Assembly (NCBI GenBank): GCA_035316885.1 | Contig: DATHII010000038.1 | Location: 1 to 60,389, forward strand | Length of the DNA stretch: 60,389 nt | Origin: DASRTE01 sp035316885 | GTDB lineage: Bacteria > Actinomycetota > Actinomycetes > Jiangellales > Jiangellaceae | Direction: 5' to 3' | In this document: positions 33,721-42,522 of the stretch, in pieces | Layout of the letters: the number at the start of each line of letters is the position of its first letter | Position numbering within the stretch: the stretch's first letter is position 1 | Position numbers and translations under genes: made by a program | The notes under the pieces: model-generated | The model's input: the letters and a program-made list of their open reading frames with translations, nothing else | Databases searched by the model: none | Told to the model about the DNA's origin: nothing

Positions 33721-34919
33721 TGTCGCGTGCGCTGTCCTTCCGCGAAGCCGTGGCGCTAGTGGCCAGGCGTGAGTTCATGCAGCGTGCACGCGACCGGTCG
33801 TTCTTCGTGTCCACGGCGATCACGATCGCCATCATCATTGTGGTCGTGGTCTTCCCCCGTGCTCTCAGCTTCGGTGCCGACGAGTACCAGGTCGCGTTCC
33901 CGGGACCGGACGGCGGCGCCCTGCAGGCCGCCGCCGAGGCACAGGCCGAGCTCGCCGACGTCGACCTCACAGTCGTCGACGTCGCCGACCCGGGTGAGGC
34001 AGAGGCACGGGTCCGTGAGGGAAGCCTCGATGCCTACGTCGAGGGCGACTCCGTGGTGGTCGAACGCGACCTCGCGTCGTCGCTACGCGTGGTCCTCGAG
34101 AACTCCCACAGCGCCGTCTCGGGGACCCGGGCACTCGAGGAGGCGGGAATCGACGCGGATCAGGTGGCATCGGCCCTCGAGACCGCGCGGCTCGATCTGG
34201 TCACGCTCGACCCGGAGGCCGACGAGCGGACGACGCGCGGTGCGATCGCGTTCATCGGAGCGCTCGTCCTCTACGGCCAGTTGCTCGGTTACGGCTTCTG
34301 GGTGGCGCTCGGTGTCGTCGAGGAGAAGTCGAGCCGGGTCGTCGAGGTCCTGCTCTCGGCCATTCCGGCACGCGCCCTGCTGGCGGGCAAGGTGCTCGGC
34401 ATCGGAGCGCTGGGCCTGTCCCAGCTCCTGCTCATCTCGGTCGTGGCGCTCGGGGCCGCCGCTCTCACCGGGTCGATCGCACTGGACGCGTCGATGCTGC
34501 AACCGATCGGCCTCGTGCTCGGTTGGTTCGTCCTCGGCTACGTCGCCTATGCGTGCATGTCCGCTGCAGCCGCCGCGCGGGTCTCCCGGCAGGAGGAGCT
34601 GCAGAACGCCACGACCCCGTTGACGATGCTGGCGATGGTCTCGTTCTTCGCCAGCTTCTACGTCTTCTTCAATCCCAGCGGCACCGGACCGACGATCGTT
34701 TCGATGATCCCGCCGGTGAGTGCGCTGGCGATGCCGATCCGGATGGCGCGTGGCGATGCCGCGCCCTGGGAGGTCGGTCTGGCCCTCGTGCTGATGCTTG
34801 CGCTGATCGCGGGCCTGGTCGTGGTCGCCGGCCGGGTGTACGAGGGCGCGGTACTGCGCATGGGTGCCAAGGTTCCGCTCGCCGAGGCGTGGCGCTCAGG
34901 ACGCCGAACCCGCGCCTAG
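33720..34919 (+). CDS. ABC exporter permease (NatB/ABC-2 type)
   Basis: The 399-aa protein has one N-terminal span (STAITIAIIIVVVVFP), a large extracytoplasmic domain of about 140 residues, then five to six spans with LLGYGFWVALGVVEEKSSRVVEVLLS (the ABC-2 signature) and GKVLGIGALGLSQLLLI. It pairs with the upstream ATPase. NatAB-like pairs export sodium, peptides or drugs; the substrate here is open. Confidence 0.93.
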   Translation: MSRALSFREAVALVARREFMQRARDRSFFVSTAITIAIIIVVVVFPRALSFGADEYQVAFPGPDGGALQAAAEAQAELADVDLTVVDVADPGEAEARVREGSLDAYVEGDSVVVERDLASSLRVVLENSHSAVSGTRALEEAGIDADQVASALETARLDLVTLDPEADERTTRGAIAFIGALVLYGQLLGYGFWVALGVVEEKSSRVVEVLLSAIPARALLAGKVLGIGALGLSQLLLISVVALGAAALTGSIALDASMLQPIGLVLGWFVLGYVAYACMSAAAAARVSRQEELQNATTPLTMLAMVSFFASFYVFFNPSGTGPTIVSMIPPVSALAMPIRMARGDAAPWEVGLALVLMLALIAGLVVVAGRVYEGAVLRMGAKVPLAEAWRSGRRTRA

Positions 34920-35291
34920 TTCCGGCCCGGGGACCGCCCGGCCGCCACGCACTTCAATGATCGAACAAGCGCGAAATGCGCCATCAGGGCCGCATGACGC
35001 CGTTCTGATCATCGGAGTCCGGAGGACCCCAAGGGACTGAACGGGATCGGTGTGAGATCGGCGCCCGGGCACTGTGACGTCTGTGTTGCCCAGGCAGCCA
35101 CATCTTCACGTCGATCATCACGGCGGCCGCCGCGACGTCACGTCGATCAACCGCTACATCGCCCAGCGGCGTGGGCGGGCCATAGTGCCCCCGCGCGAGC
35201 ATGCCCTGCTTTGCCCCGCTCGTGCACGCTGGGCCGCCCGGTACACCCGTTTTGTGGGGACGTCGGGGCGAAGCATTCCGGCGTGGACTTC
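34920..35291. other. Intergenic region without a supported gene; a 12-bp direct repeat
   Basis: I see no convincing reading frame in these 372 bp. TCACGTCGATCA occurs twice, at 35106-35117 and 35138-35149, start to start 32 bp apart (about three helical turns). The frames crossing the region are shadows of the phosphatase gene or lack coding character. No regulator is adjacent. Confidence 0.5.
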
Positions 35292-36098
35292 TCAGCGGTC
35301 GCGATCGGCGCCCAGCGACGCCAGTAGGTCGCGCAGAGCCGGGAACAGCGCCGGACCGGCGGCGATGACGAGCTCCGAGCTGGGCGCCGCCCCACCGAGC
35401 CCTTCGACGACGACGCCGGCCTCTTCCGCGACCAGGGCCCCAGCCGCAAGGTCCCACGGCGCGAGGCCCCGTTCGTAAAAGGCGTCGAACCATCCCGTTG
35501 CGACACCGCACAGGTCGAGGGAGGCGGCCCCGAGGCGGCGGATGTCGCGCACCTGCGGCAGCACGCTACGCAGCACCTCCGCCTGCCGCGCCCGCCGGGC
35601 CGAGTCGTAGCCGAACCCGGTGGCCACGAGGGCGCGGTCCAGGCGGTCGCAGCCGGACTCGTGGACCGGCTGTCCGTCCAGCCGAGCCCCGCCGCCGCGC
35701 GCCGCCGCCCAGGTCTGCCCGCTGGTCGGGTTGTGAACGACACCGGCCACGGTTCTGCCATCGACCTGCGCCGCGATGGACACGGCGTAATGAGGGATGT
35801 CGTAGAGGTAGTTGACCGTGCCGTCGATCGGGTCGACGACCCATACGACGCCCGAGCCGCCGGCCACCGACGCCCCTTCCTCGCCCAGCATGCCGTCTTC
35901 CGGCCGTGCGGCGAGGAGCCGCTGGCGGATGAGGGCCTCCGCCGCGGTGTCGGACTCGGTCACCACGTCGGTCGGGGTGCTCTTGGTCGCCGAAACCGTC
36001 ATCCGGTCGACGGCGTCCCTGCGGTCGCGGACCAGACGGCCGGCCTCGTGAGCCACCCTGACCGCGAGGTCGAGCAGCGCCCCGGAGTCGGGGGTCAC
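35292..36098 (-). CDS. Inositol monophosphatase family protein
   Basis: The 268-aa Mg-dependent phosphatase has the three metal-binding motifs: GMLGEEGAS (Glu), VVWVVDPIDGTVNYLYDIP (DxxDGT) and GLAPWDLAAGALVAEEAG (WD). It probably dephosphorylates inositol phosphate or a related sugar phosphate. The GTG start overlaps the ferrochelatase stop (GTGA), so the two are one unit. Confidence 0.93.
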   Translation of the reverse strand: MTPDSGALLDLAVRVAHEAGRLVRDRRDAVDRMTVSATKSTPTDVVTESDTAAEALIRQRLLAARPEDGMLGEEGASVAGGSGVVWVVDPIDGTVNYLYDIPHYAVSIAAQVDGRTVAGVVHNPTSGQTWAAARGGGARLDGQPVHESGCDRLDRALVATGFGYDSARRARQAEVLRSVLPQVRDIRRLGAASLDLCGVATGWFDAFYERGLAPWDLAAGALVAEEAGVVVEGLGGAAPSSELVIAAGPALFPALRDLLASLGADRDR

Positions 36099-37219
36099 CG
36101 CGCGCTCCCGACCGGCAAAGCCGTGTCCAGCCCGCCCAGGGCCGGCCGTGTGCGGCGGGGGTTGGGGCAGCACCCCGCCGGGCAGGCGTCGTGGGACGGC
36201 CCGGGCGGCCCGATGCTCGCCCGCACGACGGGGAGCCCTCGCTCGACGGCCGCCCTTTCGACCAGCAGGTCGCGGACCGCTGCCACGAACGCCGGGTGCG
36301 TGCCGGCGGTGGCCGCGCGCGAGGTCGGCAGGCCGGACCGGCGAGCCGTGTCGAGGGCTTCGGTGTCGAGGTCGAACACGACCTCCATGTGGTCGGATAC
36401 GAAACCGATCGGTGCGAGGACGGCGCCAGGCGCCCCTTGGCCGGCGAGCGACGCGAGGTGGTCGTTCACGTCGGGCCCGAGCCAGGGCACCTGCGGCGGG
36501 CCGCTGCGTGAGCAGTACACGAGGTCGTGTTCGTGCCGGACACCGGTGCGGGCGGCAACCTCCCTGGTGACCGCCACAACGACGGCACGGTGCTGCGCCT
36601 CGTACGCTCCCCCGCTCGGGCCGGCCGTCGCGGCCATCGCCAACGGGATCGAGTGCGTCACGTAGACCAACCGGGCTCCGGCCGCCGCCGCGGCGGGCAG
36701 GTCGCCGAGCGCCCCGACCACGGCGTCGGCGTTGGCCCGCACGAACCCGGGGTGGTCGAAACCGTGCCGGAGGCGGTCGATCCGCGGCGCGTGCGGACCC
36801 ACGACGGCGGCCGCGTCCGCGAGGTCCTCCCGGTACTGGCGGCAGCCCGCGTAGGACGAGTAGACGCTGGTGACGAACGCCGCGGCCCGGCGGACGCCGT
36901 CGTCGCGCATCCGGGTCAGCTCGTCGGCCAGGTACGGATGCCAGTTGCGGTTGCCCCAGTAGACGGGGACCGGCAGACCGGCATCGTCCAGGTCGCGTTC
37001 CAGCGCCGTGACCAGGGCCCGGTTCTGGTCGTTTATCGGGCTGCGCCCACCGAAGGCCTCGTAGTGGCGGGCGACAACCGCCAACCGCTCGGCAGGTATC
37101 CCGCGCCCGCGCGTGACGTTCTCGAGGAACGGCTGCACGTCCGAGGGTGCCTCGGGTCCGCCGAAAGAGACGACGAGCAGCGCGTCGTACGGCTCGACCG
37201 ACGTCGGATCGGGACTCAC
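36095..37219 (-). CDS. hemH: Ferrochelatase (coproporphyrin type) with likely [2Fe-2S] cysteines
   Basis: The 374-aa enzyme inserts Fe(II) into the porphyrin; in Gram-positive bacteria the substrate is coproporphyrin III. Motifs are YDALLVVSFGGPEAPSDV, YWGNRNWHPYL, VYVTHSIP (metal-site His) and APIGFVSDHMEVVFDLDTEA (Glu). The C-terminus has ACPAGCCPN, and a further Cys occurs in SYAGCRQYRED, the arrangement described for the [2Fe-2S] cluster of mycobacterial ferrochelatase. Start is one of two adjacent GTGs (37222 or 37219). It is far from hemE/hemY in this window. Confidence 0.95.
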   Translation of the reverse strand: MSPDPTSVEPYDALLVVSFGGPEAPSDVQPFLENVTRGRGIPAERLAVVARHYEAFGGRSPINDQNRALVTALERDLDDAGLPVPVYWGNRNWHPYLADELTRMRDDGVRRAAAFVTSVYSSYAGCRQYREDLADAAAVVGPHAPRIDRLRHGFDHPGFVRANADAVVGALGDLPAAAAAGARLVYVTHSIPLAMAATAGPSGGAYEAQHRAVVVAVTREVAARTGVRHEHDLVYCSRSGPPQVPWLGPDVNDHLASLAGQGAPGAVLAPIGFVSDHMEVVFDLDTEALDTARRSGLPTSRAATAGTHPAFVAAVRDLLVERAAVERGLPVVRASIGPPGPSHDACPAGCCPNPRRTRPALGGLDTALPVGSAR

Positions 37220-37310
37220 CACACCGATCCTGCCAAACCTGCACGCCGCCGGCCGAGCCGCACCCGAAACCGAGAGGCGACCGATCACGATCATGGGGCA
37301 GGGTGAGGGA

Positions 37311-38504
37311 ATGCTCGGTCCGTACGCGCGGGTGTTGCGCACCCCCGGCGCGCTAGCGTTCTCCGCGTCGGCGCTGGTCGCCCGGCTGCCGATGTCGATG
37401 TTCGGGATCGGCATCGTGCTCGCCGTCTCCGTGACCCAGGGTTCCTACGGTCAGGCAGGGCTGGTCGCGGGCGCGGCACTGCTGGCCCAGGCCGCGGCCG
37501 GCCCCATGCAGGCACGTATCGCCGACCGGATCGGCCAGCGGCGAATGCTGCTGCCAGTCCTCTGGCTGCACGCGGTGGGCCTGGGTTCGTTCATCATCCT
37601 GGTCGGACAGGCTCCGCTCGTCGCACTGCTCGTTACATCGGCCCTGGCCGGCGCCACGCTGCCGAGCTTCGGCTCGCTGGTCCGTGCACGATGGGCCCGC
37701 CTGCATTCGGGCACGCCACTGCTGCACACCGCGTACGCACTCGAGTCCGTCCTCGACGAGGTGGTCTTCGTCGTCGGGCCGGTACTGGCGACGATCCTCG
37801 CGACCAGCGTCCACCCGCTCTCCGGTCTGGTCACCAACCTGGTGCTGACCCTGGGCGGTGGCCTGTGGTTCGCCGCCCAACGCGCGACCGAGCCCTCACC
37901 CCGGCCACGGACGAGAACGTCGGACATCGAACGGCTCTCGCCGCGTTCCCTCGGCTGGGTCGTGCTCACGTTCGTCTTCATGGGCGGGATCTTCGGCAGC
38001 GTCGAGGTCGTCACGGTCGCGTTCGCCGACCACGCAGGTGCCACCCAGGCTGCCGGCGTGATCCTCGCTCTCTACGCCCTCGGCAGCCTGGTCTCGGGGC
38101 TGGTCGTCGGCGCCGTCCGCTGGCGGTCCGGGCCACGGCGGCGGTTCGTGCTCGGTCAGATCGTCATGGCCGCGGCGCTGTTTCCGCTGCCGTTCGTCGG
38201 TTCGATCCCGTTGCTCGCCGTCGTCATGTTCTTCGCCGGCCTGGCGATCTCACCGACGCTCATCGCCGGCTTCTCGCTGGTCGAGGCCGAGGCCCCGGCC
38301 AGCCGGTTGACCGAGGGGCTGGCGTGGATCTCCACCGCATTGAACGTCGGCGTTGCGATGGGAGCCGCCGTTGCAGGTCCGGTCATCGACAGGGCCGGGG
38401 CGTCGCCCGGGTTCGTCGTGGCGTTGTCGTGTGGCCTGTTGGCCGCGGTGGTGTGCGTCGCGGGAGGAGCCCTGGCGCGTGAGCGGCACCGTGAGAGCGT
38501 ATGA
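37311..38504 (+). CDS. Major facilitator superfamily transporter
   Basis: The 397-aa protein has twelve predicted spans in two halves of six. The loop between spans 2 and 3 reads ADRIGQRRML, the MFS signature region. Substrate is unknown. I chose ATG 37311 (MLGPYARVLRTPGA) with AGGGTGAGG directly upstream; ATG 37293 would add six residues. It is divergent from hemH and 4 bp ahead of the lactone oxidase gene. Confidence 0.9.
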   Translation: MLGPYARVLRTPGALAFSASALVARLPMSMFGIGIVLAVSVTQGSYGQAGLVAGAALLAQAAAGPMQARIADRIGQRRMLLPVLWLHAVGLGSFIILVGQAPLVALLVTSALAGATLPSFGSLVRARWARLHSGTPLLHTAYALESVLDEVVFVVGPVLATILATSVHPLSGLVTNLVLTLGGGLWFAAQRATEPSPRPRTRTSDIERLSPRSLGWVVLTFVFMGGIFGSVEVVTVAFADHAGATQAAGVILALYALGSLVSGLVVGAVRWRSGPRRRFVLGQIVMAAALFPLPFVGSIPLLAVVMFFAGLAISPTLIAGFSLVEAEAPASRLTEGLAWISTALNVGVAMGAAVAGPVIDRAGASPGFVVALSCGLLAAVVCVAGGALARERHRESV

Positions 38505-38508
38505 CGCC

Positions 38509-39855
38509 ATGACGCCGACCCGGTCTGCCGCGGCCGGTCGGCGCGCGCCGCGGCGACCGTGGCGCAACTGGGCCCGCACGGTGGAGGCCCGGCCGGCGCG
38601 GGTCGCCGTGCCGGCCGACGCCGGGGAGGTCGCCGCTGTTCTGCATGCCGCCGCGAGCGACGGGCTGCAGGTCAAACCCGTCGGTGCCGGTCACAGCTTC
38701 ACGCCGGTCGCCGTCACCGCCGGCGTGCAGTTACGGCTGGACCGGCTCACGGGGTTGCTCGACGTCGACATCGAATCCGGCTCCGGCCACGGGCTGGCCA
38801 CCGTCGCGGCCGGAACGCCGCTGCACGTTTTCAACGCCGACCTGGCCGGGCACGGACTCGGCCTGGCCACCATGGGCGACGTCGCAGTCCAGACCGTGTC
38901 GGGCGCGGCCGCGACGGGTACCCACGGCACCGGGCGCGACGCCGCCGGGCTCGCCGCCCAGGTGGCGGGCCTCGAGATCGTGCTGCCCGACGGCTCGCTC
39001 GTCCGGTGCTCGGCCGACCGCGAGCCAGACCTGTTCCAGGCGGCGCGGCTCGGCCTCGGCGCGCTGGGCGTCGTCACGGCGCTGACCTTCCGCGTCGAGC
39101 CCGCGTTCCTGCTCCACGCCGTCGACGAACGGGGCAGCCTGACCGAAGTGCTCGACCGGTTCGACGAGTACACCGCGGGCGAGCACGTCGAGTTCCACTG
39201 GCTCCCGTTCACCGACGCCATCCAGCTCAAGCGCAACCGCCGTACGGCGGGACCGGCCCGCCCACTCGGACGGTTCCGGACGTGGTGGGAGGGCGATGTC
39301 GTCGAGAACCTGGGCGTCGGGCTGGTGCAGCACGTCACCCGGGCGGTCCCGAGGTGGACCGGCCCGGTCAACCGCGCCGCTGCCGGGCTGATCTCGCGGC
39401 GCGACTACGTCGACGCCGCCCCGGCGGTGTTCACGAGCATCCGGCGGGTCCGTTTCCACGAGATGGAGTACGCGTTGCCCCGCAGCGTGGCCGTCGCAGC
39501 CCTGCGGGAGTTCCGTCGGCTCACGGTCGAGGGGCCGTGGCGGATCGCCTTTCCCGTCGAGGTCCGGCTGGCGCCTGCCGACGACGTCTGGCTGTCGACG
39601 GCATACGGGCGCGAGACCGTGTACGTCGCGTGCCACGCCTACCCGCGCACCGAGTACCGAGGCTGGTTCGACGCCGCCGAGCGCCTGTTCGTCGGTTACG
39701 GGGGACGCCCGCACTGGGGCAAGCTCCACACCCGCGATTTCGCGTACCTGGCCCGGGTTTACCCACGACTCGGCGACTTCCGTGCTGTCCGGGACCGGGT
39801 CGATCCCGGCCGGCTGATGGCCAACGGCTATCTGCGCCAGGTGCTCGGCGCCTGA
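38509..39855 (+). CDS. D-arabinono-1,4-lactone oxidase-type FAD enzyme
   Basis: The 448-aa protein carries the VAO-type FAD domain with VKPVGAGHSFTPVAVTAG (His expected to hold FAD covalently), MGDVAVQTVSGAAATGTHGTG and GALGVVTALTFRVEP, then the ALO substrate domain with VEFHWLPFTD, YGGRPHWGKLH and DPGRLMANGYL. The family oxidises aldonolactones or alditols. It follows the MFS gene by 4 bp, likely in one transcript. Confidence 0.92.
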   Translation: MTPTRSAAAGRRAPRRPWRNWARTVEARPARVAVPADAGEVAAVLHAAASDGLQVKPVGAGHSFTPVAVTAGVQLRLDRLTGLLDVDIESGSGHGLATVAAGTPLHVFNADLAGHGLGLATMGDVAVQTVSGAAATGTHGTGRDAAGLAAQVAGLEIVLPDGSLVRCSADREPDLFQAARLGLGALGVVTALTFRVEPAFLLHAVDERGSLTEVLDRFDEYTAGEHVEFHWLPFTDAIQLKRNRRTAGPARPLGRFRTWWEGDVVENLGVGLVQHVTRAVPRWTGPVNRAAAGLISRRDYVDAAPAVFTSIRRVRFHEMEYALPRSVAVAALREFRRLTVEGPWRIAFPVEVRLAPADDVWLSTAYGRETVYVACHAYPRTEYRGWFDAAERLFVGYGGRPHWGKLHTRDFAYLARVYPRLGDFRAVRDRVDPGRLMANGYLRQVLGA

Positions 39856-39966
39856 CCTGGGCGGCCCCAAGAACGCGAAGGTTTCCCGACACGCCCCGGC
39901 ATGGCGGCTTGGTCCGGTGCGTCGGCCGGGTGACGATGGGTTCAGCCGTGCACGGGAGGTGCGAGG

Positions 39967-41064
39967 ATGCGGGAGCTGCGACTGGTCGCCATGAGCGAGG
40001 ACGGTACGCGCCTCATCCTCCGCACCGAGGGCGAGGACTCCCCCTTTGCCCTGCCCATCGACGAACGCCTCCACGCTGCGATGCGTGGCGACCGCGCCCG
40101 CCTGGGGCAGCTGGAGATCCAGATGGACAGTCAACTCCGACCACGCGACATCCAGGCCAGGGTGCGAGCCGGCGAGAGCGTCGAGTCAGTGGCCGCCGCT
40201 GCGGCCGTCCCGCTCGACAAGGTCCTGCGTTATGCCGGGCCGGTGCTCGCCGAGCGCGAGCACATTGCCGGGCGCGCCCGCCAGGCGACGGTCCGCCGGG
40301 CCGGCGGCGACGGTCCGGCGCACGAGCTCGACGACGCCGTCTCGCTGTGGGTCGGCCGGTCGCAGATCGATCCCGACGCCGTGGTCTGGGACGCGTGGCG
40401 GCGCGACGACGGACGCTGGCAGGTCGCCGCGTCGTGGCCGGTCGGTCCCGACACGCGCTCGGCCCGGTTCGCCTTCGATCCCGCCGGCCGGTCGGTGGCG
40501 CCCGACGACGACGAGGCGCGCGCGATCTCCGGCGAGCGGACGCCCGAGCCCGACCTGCCGCCGGGGCCCGCCCGGCTCTCGGTCGTCACCGGCGCAGTGA
40601 CCGACCTCCCGCCGGACGAGGCTGACCCGGTGCTCGTCGCGAGGGTCGAGGCGGAGGCCGACGAACGCGACGCCACCGACGGTCCCGACCACGCAGACGA
40701 GCGCGATCCCGCCGACGACGAGCCGACCGGACCTTTGCCGGTCACCCGCCGCCCCCGCCGCAACCCAGCCGCGCGTAACGGCCGCGGCGAACGGCGGCGT
40801 GGTGGACCCCGCTCCGGCGAACCGCCCGCCGATCAGTGGGCGCAGCCGTCCCGGTCCGACGATGCCGACAGCGACCGGCTCCGGCTCACCGACATCGCCA
40901 ACCGGGTCGAGATCGACGGTGGTGTCGCCGGGCCCGACGACGGGCTCGATCCCGAGCAGGCCGCTGGCGCCACCGCGCGGCGCCCCGCGGCGTCGCGCTC
41001 CCGCCGGCCCACTGTGCCGAGCTGGGACGAGATCATGTTCGGCCGCCGGCGCAAACCCGACTGA
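39967..41064 (+). CDS. sepH: SepH, FtsZ-associated cell-division protein
   Basis: The 365-aa protein opens MRELRLVAMSEDGTRLIL and has the conserved N-terminal DUF3071 domain with a helix-turn-helix-like part (LRPRDIQARVRAGESVESVAAAAAVPLDKVLRYAGPVLAERE). A long acidic, then basic, disordered linker follows, and the C-terminus is the short conserved RPTVPSWDEIMFGRRRK. In Streptomyces and mycobacteria SepH stimulates FtsZ assembly at the septum. GGGAGGTGCGAGG precedes the ATG. Confidence 0.94.
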   Translation: MRELRLVAMSEDGTRLILRTEGEDSPFALPIDERLHAAMRGDRARLGQLEIQMDSQLRPRDIQARVRAGESVESVAAAAAVPLDKVLRYAGPVLAEREHIAGRARQATVRRAGGDGPAHELDDAVSLWVGRSQIDPDAVVWDAWRRDDGRWQVAASWPVGPDTRSARFAFDPAGRSVAPDDDEARAISGERTPEPDLPPGPARLSVVTGAVTDLPPDEADPVLVARVEAEADERDATDGPDHADERDPADDEPTGPLPVTRRPRRNPAARNGRGERRRGGPRSGEPPADQWAQPSRSDDADSDRLRLTDIANRVEIDGGVAGPDDGLDPEQAAGATARRPAASRSRRPTVPSWDEIMFGRRRKPD

Positions 41065-41486
41065 CCGTACAGATTCCACCTTCTGGCGTATCACCGCGCG
41101 TCCAGGCTGCTCTGAACAGGTGGATGCGCGAGCATCCCGCGGTCGGGCGAGCCGGCCGCGCCGGTCCCGGACTCGGAGGTCATGGTGACGTCTCAGCGAC
41201 GCTCCGTGCTCGCCGGCGCCGGGCTCGACGCGGTCTACGCCTCCGATCGTGAGCGGGCCCATCGTCGGGACCGCGTCGTCCAGATCCTTGCGGTCAGGTG
41301 GCGGCGGCGGGGGCGACGAACCCTCGTCCGCCCGCTGTAGGGGCCGGCCATGAGGTCTGCGATCACGGGGGGTGGCGGGTGCGTCGGCGCCGTTCCGCGG
41401 CAGTTGCCGTGGTCCGGGCCCGGGGGCGCGCACCCGCCACTGACGGCTTCGCCCTCCCTGCCTGGTTTGACCGGTATCGTCAAGGC
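41065..41486. other. Intergenic region; no supported gene
   Basis: The 422 bp between sepH and the sigma-factor gene hold only one weak candidate, a 52-codon frame at 41182-41340 (MVTSQRRSVLAGAGLDAVYA...) whose ribosome site is too close to its ATG. Streptomyces relatives often have a sulfurtransferase gene after sepH, and I see no trace of it here. Confidence 0.4.
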
Positions 41487-42041
41487 GTGGCCGACCCGTC
41501 GACGAGCGACCTGGTCCGCGACGCCTCCGGTGGCGACCAGCGGGCCTGGGACCAGTTGGTCGAGCGCTATTCACGGCTGGTCTGGGCGGTCGCGCGCGGC
41601 CACCGGCTGGCCTACGCCGACTCCGCCGACGTCTTCCAGACCACGTGGCTGCGGCTGGTCGAGCATCTGGGCCGGCTACGCGATCCCGAGCAGCTCGCGG
41701 GCTGGTTGTCGACCACGGCCCGCAACGAGTGCCTACGGGTGCTGCGCATGGGCCGCCGTGAACGTCCCGATGATGACATCGCCGCTGGCGGCGACCCGGC
41801 CGGACCGGCCGAGCCCGGTCCCGAGGCCGCGCTGCTCGCCGACGAAGAGCGGTCGTTCGTGGCGGACGCCTTCGCGCGGTTGTCAGAGCGCTGCCAGGCA
41901 CTGCTACGGCTCGTCGTGGCAGAGCCGGGCCTGTCGTACACCGAGATCGGCCTGGCTCTCGGCATCCCGGTTGGCAGCATCGGGCCGACCCGCGGCCGGT
42001 GCCTCCGTCAACTCAAGGTCCTCCTCGAGGAGCGTGGATGA
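41487..42041 (+). CDS. ECF-like sigma factor
   Basis: The 184-aa protein has sigma region 2 (GDQRAWDQLVERYSRLVWAVAR, ADSADVFQTTWLRLVEHLGRL, EQLAGWLSTTARNECLRVLR) and region 4 (ERCQALLRLVVAEPGLSYTEIGLALGIPVGSIGPTRGRCLRQL). The GTG at 41487 lies 7 nt after TATCGT, a leaderless pattern. It overlaps the next gene by 4 nt (ATGA), which suggests a co-produced partner. Confidence 0.92.
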   Translation: MADPSTSDLVRDASGGDQRAWDQLVERYSRLVWAVARGHRLAYADSADVFQTTWLRLVEHLGRLRDPEQLAGWLSTTARNECLRVLRMGRRERPDDDIAAGGDPAGPAEPGPEAALLADEERSFVADAFARLSERCQALLRLVVAEPGLSYTEIGLALGIPVGSIGPTRGRCLRQLKVLLEERG

Positions 42042-42490
42042 CGATGGCTGACGTCGAGCCTGCCGACCGCGAGCTTCTCACCGTGCTGCGCGGCGTACTC
42101 GAGGAGACCGACCCGGTGCCGGCTCCGCTCGTCGAGGCCGCCCAGGCCAGCTTCACCTGGCGCACGGTCGACGCCGAACTGGCAGAGCTCACCGCCGACT
42201 CGGTCCTCGACGGCGCCGCCGTGCGGTCCGCCGAGGCGCCGCGGCTCCTGACGTTCACCGCCGGGGCCATCTCGCTCGTGCTCGAGGTCGTCGGGCGTCG
42301 CCTGATGGGACAGATCGTCGGCCCACGTCCGAAAGAGGTCGAGATCCGGCACGCAGGCGGCTCGATGACGGTGCCGGCCGACGACTACGGCCGCTTCCGT
42401 GCCGCGCCGATCCCGCCGGGCCCGATCAGCCTCGCCTGCCGCTTCGCCGGGAGCCGGCGCCCGATCGTCACCAGCTGGGTGACGGTCTGA
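42038..42490 (+). CDS. Small protein coupled to the sigma factor (candidate regulator)
   Basis: The 150-aa protein starts with an acidic helical part (DRELLTVLRGVLEETDPVPAPLVEAAQASFTWRTVDAELAELT), then a beta-rich part (LLTFTAGAISLVLEVVGRRLMGQIV, VTSWVTV). There is no zinc-anti-sigma HxxxCxxC motif and no membrane span. Related small proteins commonly follow this sigma-factor type in actinobacteria, sometimes with a CHAT-protease gene next; no third gene follows here. An anti-sigma or adaptor role is inference from the ATGA overlap. Confidence 0.75.
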   Translation: MTMADVEPADRELLTVLRGVLEETDPVPAPLVEAAQASFTWRTVDAELAELTADSVLDGAAVRSAEAPRLLTFTAGAISLVLEVVGRRLMGQIVGPRPKEVEIRHAGGSMTVPADDYGRFRAAPIPPGPISLACRFAGSRRPIVTSWVTV

Positions 42491-42522
42491 CCTGCGCGCT
42501 GTCAGCGCCCCGGCCGAACCGA

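Noticed and set aside
41182..41340. 52-codon frame between sepH and the sigma gene
   Set aside because: Ribosome site too close to the ATG and no recognised similarity.
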